A DNA stretch of 64,000 bases, from the NCBI RefSeq assembly GCF_030445035.2, contig NC_080677.1, positions 155,993,169-156,057,168 of the forward strand, in the 5' to 3' direction. The notes under the pieces were generated by a model that saw only the letters and a list, made by a program, of their open reading frames with translations, ran no database searches and was not told the DNA's origin. The position numbers were made by a program, and so were the translations under genes. The DNA comes from Dasypus novemcinctus. Taxonomy: Eukaryota; Chordata; Mammalia; Cingulata; Dasypodidae. This document shows positions 34,968 through 47,600 of this stretch, piece by piece. Each line of letters begins with the position of its first letter. Positions within the stretch are counted from its first letter, which is position 1.

Positions 34968-36720
34968 CCCAGCCATCTACTTGGTACATCCCTACTCAGA
35001 AGGTTGTTGGGGGAGAAAAAAATGAAAAAAAAAAATTATTTCTCAATGCCTTGGAAAATGTAAAAGGAAATATAAATGTTTTCTTTTTAATATATTTTAT
35101 TAAATAAAGGTAATCCAAGAATAGAAGTCATCTTTTCCTCTTGAATTTCTGAGGGCATTAATTTGGGGAAATTATCCATGAAAATACAGTTTTTCATCCT
35201 AAGTTTTTATTTATAGAAATACTAAGTAAACAAAACATCAGGGGAGAGAAATAGTAGGATTGCACACTTAGAAGTTTTTATAAGTTTTGCAAAAAGAGAG
35301 ATCAATCAAGATATAGGGCCTTCTAATTTCCCTTCACCCTGAATTTCAAAACACTCATTTTAGGGATTGGGGTTTTTTTTTTGGCTTTCCTTCTCAGCTC
35401 TGAATGACTGGCGCCAGGTCTGTGCTAACCTAGATCGTTAGCGTGGTGCCATTGATTTTAATGAAGCAGCAGGTTTGGCCTAAGACAGGACTGCAAGGCA
35501 GATGTGTGGCAGGATAATAATAATGAAAAATGCATATTTATGGACTTTTATAAGCACAGTTATTGATTTGGTTTAGTTTAATGGATCCTAAATTTTTCAA
35601 AAAATTTTCATCCATTTTACAGAATTACTTTTCAATTCTTACATGAATATCAACAGCTTTTTCCTGTGGTTCATGATGTCTGGTAAGTTATTGTAAGATT
35701 ATGTGTTTATTTAGAAATACACCAAAAAAATTTTATTTTTTGGAAAGTGACAGTTGAGAATATTTTAGCCTGTGCAAGGAAGTGAAGCCACTGGGCATGG
35801 AATGAGCCAAAAGTAAAACGTGGGGAGTTGGCAGAAAGAGAATATTTAATAGTTATTTAGATGCTATCACAGTACCCATCAGTTGGCTCAGTGAGATAAT
35901 TTCTTGTAAGTGAGAAACTTACTGTAGGGATGACTATTTCTCCACCGAACCTCTATTTAGTGCATTCTCCAGGTCAGGTTGCATTCAACCTGGGCCTGCT
36001 ACTTTCCCCTAAAACTAGAACGAAGCCCCAACCCCTTGTACCCCAGCAGGACAGAGACAAGTCTACAGAGAACAGAAAAAACTCTGCAAGCAGAGAGCTG
36101 CCCTGCTGGGTGGACCAGCAGAGGGCACCGCACCTGCCTGTTGCAGCGGATGTTTGGGTATGTCTGTTTGGGGTCTGAGATTCTTACCCCACTGTCACAT
36201 GAAATGAAACTCCCTTTAGAAGGCCACCAAATTTCTGACGAAACTAATAAAATCACAGTTTACATGAAGATGTAAGTGTGGTTCTGGAAGTTGATAGGGT
36301 TAATTTAAATGGAAGTTGGGATGATGTGGGGGAATCTCTGGACGCTGGGGGTGAAGCTGGGACTCCATCCACTTGGTCCCATTGGAGCGCTGATCTGCTG
36401 GGGAAGCAGGAACGTTCCCTCCAGCGGTGTTGGGCTGGGGAATACGGTGTGTCCCCCAGGCAGGGGGAAGGATGACCTACTGCTCTAGCACAAGGGTTGG
36501 CATAAAATGGCCCACGACCTGGCAATGTCGTTCAGCTGGTGTTCTCCTAGCCTCAGAGTCTTGTTTTTAAATGGCCAGCCATTTCAGGGCCACAGGAGCC
36601 GAACCTGTGAGGAGGGGAAGGTTTTTGCTATACCATTCTGAAGGTGACTTCTCAAGCCATCACGCTCCCAGGACATCATTGAAACGGAGCCAGGGTAAGG
36701 TGAAGACATTTAAATGGGAA
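34968..36720. other. Unique non-coding DNA downstream of the LYZL gene
   Basis: AT-rich from 34990 to 35900, with poly-A and ATTTAA-rich stretches, then mixed. No exon, RNA or repeat was recognised. Confidence 0.4.
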
Positions 36721-36722
36721 TA

Positions 36723-36728
36723 TTTATT
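36723..36728 (-). terminator. Candidate polyadenylation signal of the LYZL gene
   Basis: An AATAAA hexamer on the minus strand lies 142 nt beyond the stop codon. No other AATAAA or ATTAAA occurs between it and the stop codon, so the predicted 3' UTR is about 150-170 nt. This is based on the motif only. Confidence 0.5.
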
Positions 36729-36869
36729 TCCTTAAAAATATAGCTTAGTTTTCCCTCTCCATCTTGAGAAGGATTATTAGGGGAGGAGGGGGCAAGATAA
36801 CACAAGAATTTTGACATTCGTTACAAATCCTGGGAAGTCATTGCAAAGCGGCCTTGGTCCACCTCCTGT

Positions 36870-36939
36870 TCATGAAACCTCACATCCCTTTTTCCACTCA
36901 GACAGTTCTCTGCCCTCACAGTGTTCCTTCCAGCCTTGC
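36870..36939 (-). CDS. LYZL1/LYZL2: LYZL exon 4: C-terminus and stop
   Basis: The exon follows a strong acceptor (CCCTCTTCTCCTTAG). It completes Trp125 and encodes [19 protein letters not shown] followed by EVS and TGA. The last two disulfide cysteines (132 and 144) are here. Intron 3 is 777 bp. The end of the protein matches the usual C-terminus of LYZL1/LYZL2, so the gene is complete at its 3' end. Confidence 0.92.
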
Positions 36940-38617
36940 CTAAGGAGAAGAGGGAAGCAGAGTCAATAGAAAGAAGCAAATGTGACAATCCAGATAGCCT
37001 CAGGTTCAAACACCATACATCATTACCGCCAAACAACCATCAGTGCCCAGGATTGTGTTTCATTTGCTTCTGAGATCCAAAGTCCCTACATTTTGTCTTG
37101 TGAGACTTTTTTCTCTTCCCAGTTTTCTCCTAAGCATTATTAGCTTTAGTGACAAGTCAACAGCTTCTCTAAGGATGGGTCAGTTAGTTAACCACATCTC
37201 TGAAAACTGGGATTACCCAAGACGATGACCTGACTAGCAATATTCATTAGGAACTACATAATATCCCTTGTACAACCCTAGGAAAATATCCGCCAAGTTA
37301 TCTAACAAATGGTTATGTTCTCTCACTGCTGCTTGCTCTCTTGTTTTCCCACAAAATGTTGAAGTAGACCTCCAAAGTCTTATCCAAGTTTAGAGCAGAC
37401 TCAAGCTTTTTACTGTTGTGTTGATTTCATTGATTCTTTCCAATTCACATTGGAAAATACCTCTTTCTTCCTTACTTGGAATACTTTAATGAGAAAAGCA
37501 AATTACGATGACTCAATCCCATCCCTTCACCCCACATTAGTCCTTCCTACTGTGCTCACTGTGCACCCATGTACTGTTAGAGAAGAGAAGGTCACATTAC
37601 AATTGGTGGACCACTCTATGGAGGCGAGTTTATCAATGTCCCTTGTAGCCACAATGGATAGACACACTGTGAGTTTTGCCCATGTCAGCCAAAGTCTCCC
37701 AAGGAAAGACTCTTACCAGTAGTTCATCCCGTCCGTTTCTTTAACGATTTTCTTGGCGCAGATAATCGCATCTGTGAGGTCATCAGTGATCAAGGCTGTA
37801 AAAAAGAGCAGATATGGGGTAGCTGAGACTTGGTTGTTGGAAGAGCTCTGAATCAGGTGTTCTGCACTTTCCTGTTTTTGGTTCAGAAAGGTTAGAAGAA
37901 CGGACTTTTCCTACAGAGCCATATTCTCATTTTTGTTGCGTCTTCACAAATAAATGAAGCTTTATGTTTCAAAACCATCCATATTTTGGACTCAGTGAAG
38001 TTTAAGAGGCAAACCCCAGTCCTGAGGGGTTTGGAAATATGTTTAGAGAAGACACAATGTGTGAATGTTTTCATAGTTGGCATTGTGTCCTATAGAAATA
38101 CACAAGTAACAGGATTGTACCATGTTTTCTCTACTTGTGGTAATTTGACATGTAAGATCTCTTTACAGGTAAATATTAATTTTTTTTCTATTGTAATTTT
38201 GAAAATGTGTTTCCAGTTTGTGCCTCTGGAAAACATCATACAAGGTATTCTTCAAGTACACATCATTTTATCTTTCACATCGAATACAATTGATCTTTGT
38301 CTTTACCACTTTTTCTGTTGCCTCACACTTAACAAATCATTGGGTGGAAACTTTACTAATGTCAGCTTTCTTTCCTGCTTTCCTGGAAGGGGCCTCAAAA
38401 TCCTTGTCAACAGATACATGACAGAAAAACAGACAAATAAATAGAAAAAGGTACCCCTGTCTGCAGCCAACACGAACTCTCAAGCAGCAGCCAAGTAGAT
38501 AACCATTCAACCTGCTTCCCTTAAAGGGGAATCTGGGTGTCTGTCTCCATGATGATCGCATTCACCAATCAAAGACATAGAAGTCCAAACACCTTGATAT
38601 CAGTTTTAAAAAAGACT

Positions 38618-38656
<39 letters not shown>

Positions 38657-41600
38657 TTTTTCTCCCCTCCTTGTTGTTTGCACTCACTGTCTGCTGTGTC
38701 TATTTGTTGTGTGCTCTCTGTGTCTGCTTCTTTTTTAGGAGGCCCTGGGCACCGAACCTGGGACATCTCATGAGGGAGGGAGGAGCCCAATTGCTTGAGC
38801 CACATCCACTCCCTGTTTGTTGTCTCTCTCATTGTGTTTCCTCGTTGTGTCCCCTTGTTGCATCATCTTGTTGTGGCAGCTCACCATGCCAGCCCATCGA
38901 ACCAGCCTGCTGCGCCAGCCTGTTGTGTCAGCTTGCTATCTTGCTCATCTTTAGGAGGCACCAGGAACCAAACCTGGGACCTCCTATGAAGGAGGGAGGT
39001 GCCCAATTGCTTAAACCACATCTGCTTCCTGTTTGTTGAATCTCTTGGGTTTCCTCATTGTGTCCTCTTGTTGCATCATCTTTTTGCATCATTTTGTTGT
39101 GGCAGCTTGTCATGCCAGCCTGTTGTACCAACCTGCTGCACCAACCTGTTGTGTCAGCTTGCTGTCTTGCTCATTTTTAGGAGGCATCACGAACCAAATC
39201 CGGGACCTCCCATCTGGTAGGCAGATGCCCAACTGCCTGAGCCACATCTGCTTCCGTCGATATTGTTTTTGATTATCAACTAAGCAAAGACTTTTCTAAA
39301 ATTGGGTAATGCTCAGTGTCGACAAGGTACAATGAGACAGGCATTCCTGAATACTTGCTGGTGGGAGCATAAAGTGTTCAGCTTTTCAGGAGAGCAACAT
39401 AGCAGCATATATAATCAACCTTAAAGTTGTTCCTATCCTTGCACCTAGAAATTTCTCTTTCTCAATCAAGCCTAAGAAGATAATCATAACTCTGGACAAA
39501 GATATATTTGCAAAGTGGTTTACTGTAGCTTTATTTATAAGAGTTAATATGGGAAAAGTCTAACTGCCTAATAATTAGGACATGTTCAAATTAGTGATAT
39601 ATCTATATAATGATATAAGGAGCCATTTAGATTATGGATTCACAGGATGCTTAATAATATAGGAACATGTGCCTAAAGATTTTGTAAAAATATCTATCTA
39701 GAGCTATACTGACTGTTCAACTTGGTAGCCATTAGCCACACATGAATAGTAAATTTAAATTAATTAAAATTACGTACAATTAAACCCTCAGTGCCTCAGT
39801 TGCTCTAGCTATATTTCAAATGCTCTAGAGCCACTTGAAGTCAGTGGTTCCTGTATTGGATAGCACTGATTTAGAACTTTCCTTCATTCCAGGAAGTTCT
39901 ATTGGGCAGCATTGGTTTAGAAAAAAAAGATAGCATAAATTCTCCAAATTTTAAGCAGGATTAGCTCCCAATTGTGGGATTACCAATGATTTAAATTCTT
40001 TTCTGTATATTTGCTAAAGTGTCTACAATAGAAATGCATTACTTTCATTATCAAAACAATCAAAGATAATGTTAGCCTAAAATGTTGCGTTTTAATAGAG
40101 CATTGTAACACCCGTTATTTTGTAAATTCAGTCGAAAATGGAACTTTTCCTTGAGTATGCTGATTTAACTGCTAATTATATTGCTCTTTCAGTTAGCCTT
40201 AATTAGAAGATAGTGGGAATCATGGATTTTTTTTTTAAGCAAATTCATTTTAAATGTGGTTTATTTATTTGAAACAAAGTTCTGATCATCAGGAGAAAAT
40301 TAAGATATATCTGTGGTAAGCAAATTGAATCACCATATGCAAATTCATGAGATTTAGTAACAGTTTTGCTGTGCAAAACACAGTTGTGTTGATTTATAAA
40401 AGTCTTTTGCCTTGTTTCTAGCGATGTAAGTATTCAGAGTAACACTGGATATTATTATTAGTTAACATATATGGACAAGTTAACTCTTGCCAGACCCATT
40501 GAGCTTCTTCCCGCACTGTCTCAGTCCTCAGAACATCCATTTTGGAGGTGTCATCACTGGCTCTGAAAACTGAGGTCAGACACCCAGGAAATGGCTGAGC
40601 CGCCTTCTAGCCTAGGGCTGAATTTATATTGTATTCTACAGCTTCCTTCCGACAGAGGCCACTTACGCCAAGATTCCGGTTTATTGAATACTGTGTGCTG
40701 ATGAAGTTGATAATAAAAATGTAAAGACTTTAATTTTTCAACTAATTACTTATATATGAGGTTATCCAGACATGGGCGTTTGGTATCTGATATGTGGTAA
40801 AATGACTTAGCAACACTTTCTTTTGTGTACATAAATGCTTTCTATGCATTGTGCTCCTGGGGGTTTGTGCTGAAATGGGGTCAGGGCATGTTTCCCAGGG
40901 CAGTGGGTCCAGCGGGGCCTCAAGGGGTGGGAGGGACACACAGCACACGCCAGCCATGAGGAGGCAAAAGCTGCTGAGGACAGGGCACACCCAGGCTTGT
41001 ACACACAAAAAAGCAAGGCTCGTATTTGGGGTGAGGCGGTTTGCCTGGCTGGAGGAGGTGTGGACAACAGGCCTAAGGTATCTCACAGTGTGTGGGAGAA
41101 GCAGGGATGCAAGCCCTGGAAGGGGAGCCCCCCTAAGAAGTCTTCAGCCTCCACTTTGCTAGAGCATTTTGCTGCCCAGCTGAGACTTGCTGAAAGTGCT
41201 AATTGGAGGTGATTTTTGAAATTGCTTAGCAAAAATATGTTAAGGACGGTGGGGGCTGGGAAATGGAGCCCGACACAGTTCTGAAATGTTACAATGAAAT
41301 GAAACAGCCACAGAGGGGCAGCAGAGGGGCAGAAAATGATCTAAGATAAGAGCAGCCAAGGGTTCTTGCCAAGGAGTGTTTCTGCCCCATTGACTCCAAA
41401 CAGACAATTCTGTTCTGTCAAATGTGAATAAGGAAAGGGTATGTTGAACAGCAAAGCATTATTCAATGGGCCGGTTCACTCTCCCACATCCAACGACAAC
41501 TCAGCAACAAGCTACACAAAAAGAACGACTTATTTTCAGTTAGCTTAGTTCTCCTTCAAAATCTCTTTCTCTGCCCCAGCAGCCAGCTAAAATAGAGCTA

Positions 41601-44600
41601 GCATGCCCACTGTTTTACATCTCTTTCCCTTCTCTGAAACGACAAAAGCCAACTCGGGACTACCAGGCTGCGGAGAAATAGAGATCAACATCAGCTGCCT
41701 AGACTAGCCTGGAGAGATAGTAATCTCCTTTCCTTAAGCATCTCTTATTTTAATGATGTGCTATTTGAAAAAATGAATACTGCCATTGTATCACAAATTT
41801 TGCATACACATTTATATATATGCAATATACACACATGCCTGGTGTATGAGCATGTACGTACTATCCAAAGACTTGGGTGAGGGAAGCAAGAGTTTAAGAA
41901 TACAACTTGGTTTGGAGTGAGAAGACTGTATAGCTCACGAAGATATACACTGCACATATACATAGTGTCATAGACCTTGTAAGAATCCCCTAAGGCCACC
42001 TTGTTCCCAGGTTCCCATGACAAGTACCCCTACTTCTGTAATACATGGGGCAGAATAACATTGCTCCGCAATGAAAGTCTCTCTGTCCTGAGGTGAAGGG
42101 AGACCAGTCACTGAGGAGTGACCAGGATAGGAAACCAACCTCCTGTTTCCAATTTTAAAGCTGTCCCTAAATTCCCGATTTATTTGTAATAAGAAAGCAG
42201 AGGTGAATGGTCCTTCATCTCTAACCACGAGCTATCCAACATCTCAATTTTCTAGGATCAAAGATTATCTTGTAAATGTACATTTGCCCATACTTTTAAA
42301 ATTGGAATATGATTGAACCATATTAAATTAGGACTCTGCATACTAATGCATGCAGTTTACGAACTGCATGGAGGATTATGATCCTCCAGAGCTAGGAAGC
42401 CAGTGGTGAGCCTGTGATTGCCCTGACGCTCTGCCCAGGGGCACTGTCCTGGCCGCTGTCTGGAGGATGACAATCCAAATTGAGAGGCAGAGGTGAGAGG
42501 CCAAGGCAGCTGGGATTTGGGGGGCAGAGTACCTGCCAGGTAGGAGCTACCCAGAGCAAGAGCACAAGGACTTTGTGGAAGGGATTCACGGCACCTGTGG
42601 CTGAATCTTAAAATGGGCAGGAGGGGATAAAACTCCTTAGGCTAGCCAGAGGACATCTACAGTTTGCTGAGCAATTCACAGAGCTCAGACAGTGGTGGGA
42701 CACCTGTGATTTACGACCAAGCCGGGGGGAAGCGAACTTGCTGAACCTGTGGGATCTTCAGAAGAGGCCCTGGAAAAGTCATGCCTTGATAGTAGGACTA
42801 AACTTGCCCTCCCATAAAGACGACTCTAGAACTTCCTAACAAACCTTCAAAGCAAGTAGCGTTGATGTGGAGAAAGTGGCACAGTAGCTGCTGAGGGAAA
42901 GGAGAAGGAAGAAAAAATGTGATGTGGGGGCATCTTTGGGACTTGGAGTTGTCCTAAATGATATTGCAGGGACAGATGCTGGACATTATATATCCTGCCA
43001 TAACCCATTGAATGTACCAGTGGAGAGTGTGAACTACAATGTAAACTATAATCCATGTGGTGCAGCAGTGCTCCAAAATGTATTCACCAAGTGCAATGAT
43101 GAAAGAGGTTGCTGATGTGGGAGGAGTGGGGGTGTGGGATGTGGGGTATGTGGGAACCTCTTATTTTTTTAATGTCACATTTTTTGTGATCTATGTGCCT
43201 TATAAAAAAGACAATTTAATTAAAAAAAAACAAAAACAAAGCAGCAATAACAACAAAAAACGCAAGTCTCAAAAGGTGTAAGCCGAGAATTAACTTCAAC
43301 ATTCATTCCAAAATGAATTTCAACACTCTTGAAGGATCACAATATAAGCTAGACACTCAATGCAACCTACTGAACAGCATCCAATAAAAATATTTTAGAT
43401 GTTAAATTAGGTATTAAAATGTGACCCATAACCAGAAAGATTGGTCAATGGAAAGACCCAGAACTGACAGAATTGGTGAAGTTAGTGGAAAACAAACTTA
43501 AAACAATGATTATAAATATGCTAAAGAGCTCTTTTATTTATTTTCTGTGACTGCTTTCACACCTCAATGACAGAGTTGAATAATTGAAATAGCCTGCAAA
43601 GTCTAAAATATTTAATATCTGGCCTTTTAAGAAAATGTTTGTCAACACCTTATATTTTGAAAAGAAGAGATTGCCAGACTGATTATACAAGCAAGACTTA
43701 AGTATCTGCTGTCTGTAAGAAATTCATTTTAAATATAAAGGCACAGATAGGCTAAAAAAAAAAAGAATGGAAAAATATATATGCCGGGTAAATACTTATC
43801 AGAAGATAGCTGGAGTGGCTATAGTACTATCAAAGTAGATTTTGGATTAAGAAATATTACCAGAGTTAGGTAGGGACAAGTCATAATGACAAAAGGGTCA
43901 GTTTATCAAGATGATATAAGAATCCTAAATGTGTATGCACCTTTAAAAACTGACAAAACTTAAAGGAGAACTAGGCAAGTCTATAATTGTAGTTAGAGAT
44001 GTCAATACTTCTTTCTCAGTATTTGATAGAAGAAAGTAAGTAAGGATAGAATAGTCATGTATAGAACACCTACCCAAAACCCAGCAGAATACAAGTTTTT
44101 TTTTTTTTTTCAAATTCACATCCACATATTAGAACCTATACTGAGCCATGAAACAAGGCTCAAAAACTGTAAAGGTTTATTCTCCAACAACAATGAAATT
44201 AAACTTGAAATAATTAAAAAATGATCCTGGGATCTTCCTTCACCATCCTCTCCAGCATTCCCTCTTTCTCTCTCCTTTATTGACTCTCTCATTTCCTGGA
44301 TCCCATGTCTTTCTATTTCTTGATTTACTTCCTCCATTTGGTAGAGCATCTTCTCCAGTAGTTTCCTGGGAAAGGATGCATGTAACATGTGCTGGATGCC
44401 TTCTCTTTGCTCCCCTACATATCTATTCTACCCTTCATCACCCTGCTATTTGTCCTAAGGGGATGACCCATATGGATGGTAGCCATAGGTTCCCTTGTCT
44501 TCTGACTTCTGGTAGGGATGAAAAATGGGTGAGCACAAGCAGAGCTAGGGGGTGGGAGATGAGTGAGTTTGGGATATTTATCCCTCAAGCCCTTTTCCCA

Positions 44601-47600
44601 TAAGATCATTCAGGACAAACTGTCTCTTAAAGGGAGTTACAGTTCCTAAAGGTGGCCCTCTCCATGCATAATCTCTGTCTCTGGTGCTAGTCAGAGCTCT
44701 CTCTCCATTTCTCTTTGAGCCAGGAGGTGGTAACGACCTGCTGTTATAACATGTTATGTCACTTTTCTTGTGGTTTCCCTCCTCAAATAAAACATAGTTT
44801 GCTGTTTTCTAGCCAGGATTGTTTCTGATATTAATACAAGAGGTCAACACTTTTAAAAACAACTGCCTTGTCTAAAAATGTATTCATGCTACACTCACAA
44901 TTTATTGGCAGTTTGCTTGGTACAGAATTTTACTTTGGAAATAATTTTTCCTAGGACTTTTGAAAATATTGCTCCATTTTCTTTCAGCTTCCAGTACTGT
45001 TATTGAGAAGTCTGATGCCACTTTGATGCTTAATTGTTTATACAGAACATGATTTTTCACTTTTGGAGGCCAGTAGTGTATTCTGTTTCTCTTAAGGTCC
45101 TGGAAATTTCATGAGTATGTGAATTAGTAGTGTGAGTCTGTTAATCCATTGCAACTTGTCATGGAATGGACCTTACAAATTGGACACATATACCCTTCTA
45201 TTATGGAAATGTTTTTTTTCTTTCTGAGGATTTCATCCTCTCTATTGTTTCTATTATCACCTTATGAACTTGTATTATGCAGATCCATTCATTTTCTTAT
45301 CTTTATTTCTCCTATTTTTCCAATCTATCATTTTTATTATGTGTTTTGAGATTTTTTCAGTTTTATCTTCCAACTAATCAATTTTTTTTTCATTTCTGCT
45401 ATCATATTTTTAATTTCCAGGAGCTCTTTATTTTGTTCTCTGAATGTTTCTTTTTCAAAAATAGCATCAGTTCTTATTTCATTAATGTAACAACCTCTCT
45501 TACTGGAAAATATTAATGATAGTTGTTTTTATTTTGAAAATTTCCTTTCTCTGCATAGTCTTGGTTTCCAAAAAGTTACTTTTATCTGTTTTCCTGGCCT
45601 CATTATTTTCTGTCACTGATGCTCCTTTGAAATCTGGTGATCCTTGGTTGTCCATGTCTATTTAAGCAAGGGGCACTAAAAAGCTGATCTGTGAACAAAA
45701 CTGGGTATTTTCAACTGTGCATCTCACTATAGGGAGCTCTGGCCGATCTTATTCATTGGGAGTTCCCACTCAGAATTTCAAGTTCTTTTCTTTTAGACTG
45801 GCATGATTCCCCAGAACAGAAACTTCTCATCTAGGGAGTAGAGCCTGGCTGCTATCATTGTAGGATCCCATCACTGTGGGAGAAGGTGGCTGGGAAATTT
45901 AGCTCAGTCTCCCATGTCCTTAGTCTGGTTGCTCACCCTCCAAGCTTATTGAGGTCTCTCAGTCAAGAGGTTTTCTATTTTACTCTGTCCAGAGAAGAAA
46001 GTTTCAGCATTTCATCAGAGTTAGAGAGGTGCAGTCGATAAACGTTTGGAGTTAGGAGAGAATCTGGTGGTCTAATTGCTTCTTAGTCAGAATTTCAATT
46101 GATTTCACTCTTTTCAGCTTGCCTTCACTCAACTTTCCAGAAGTACCTGATGCTGCTGATTTCTGAGTCTTTTTGACATCCTGTGGTTGCCTTTTCCTGC
46201 TGCTGGAATTCAGAATTCTTTAATCTGCTAATTTAGTCAATATTCAGATTTCTCTAATCTGCTAAATTAGTCACCACTTGTCCTTATGCTTTCTAGCCTC
46301 TAAATTTTTTGGTATTGTGTCCTCTCCCATTTACCTTGTCTCTGTAGCTTTACGCCTTTTTATCTTATCTTATTTATTCTTAAATATTTTTATTGTTATT
46401 TTAGTAGTATATCAAGATGGAGGTGAGATGAACTAGTTTTCTGTTGCTGCTGTAACAAATTCAACAGTGGTTTAAATGACACAAATTTATTCTTACAGAT
46501 CTGTAGTCAGAAGTCTGATGTGGGTCCCACCAGGTTTAAATCCAGCTGTTGGCAGGGCTGTGTTCCTTTCTGGAGGTTGTAGAGGAGGATCTGTTTCCTT
46601 GCTTCTTTGGGTTTTAGCAGAAGTCAGATCACTGCAGGTATAGGACCAAAATGCCATTTGCTTGCTTGTTGTCAGCTGATGGCATTTCCCAGCTTCACTA
46701 GGTCAACTGCATTCCTTGCATTTGTGCCCCTTCTTCTGTCTTCAAAGCTAGCCATGGTGGGCCGAGTCCCTTTCACATGTAAAATCTTTCCTCCTTTTTC
46801 TTTCTGTTGACAAATCTTTCTCTGACCATAGCCCAGAAAGATTTTCCACTTTTTTTTCAAGTTTTATTTATTTATCTTCCCCCCTTCCCCTCCTCCCACT
46901 GTGCTGTTTTAGCTGTCTGTGTTGTCTTCTCTCCCCATCCTCTCCTCTCCAGGATTCACCTGGATTCAATCTTGGAGACCTCTGATGGGGAGAGCAGTTC
47001 CCTGTCAATTGTGCCACCTTAGTTCCTGGTTTCTGCTGTGGTCCACCTCAACTCTCCCTCTGTCTCTTTCCTGATGAATCATCATCTTGCTGCACAACTC
47101 ACCCTCTTAGAGCACTGGCTCACCACACAGGCATTTGCGCAGGCACTCATGCAGGCACTGGCTCATGGTGCAGGCACTCACATGGGCACTGGCTTGCCAA
47201 GTGGGCATGCTTCCTCCTCTTCCCTCTCACCAGGAGGCCCCAGGGACTGAACCCAGGTCCTCCTGTATGGGAGGTGGAAGCTCCATCAGTTGCGCCACAT
47301 CTGCTTCCCAAGATTTTCCACTTTTAAGAACTCAATGATTAATTGGGTCCACCTGGATAATCCAGGATAATTTCCCCATCTCAAATTCTGTACCCTTAAT
47401 CACAACTGCAGTCTCTTTTATCATGTAAGGTCATGTTCACAGGACCCAGGGATTAGGATGTGGTCATCTGTGAGTAGGTGGGTGGGGTGCGAATTAAATT
47501 CTGCCAGGCGTGGGAGGTAAATGCACACATCTAATCTGCCTTGTTTGACAGGAAGACTGTATTTGGAAGCTGTTAGAGGATACTAATGAGGTTGACCCGG

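Noticed and set aside
38604-39257. CRISPR-like regularly spaced repeats
   Set aside because: Spacing of about 220 bp, diverged units, and a mammalian setting show that these are SINE heads.
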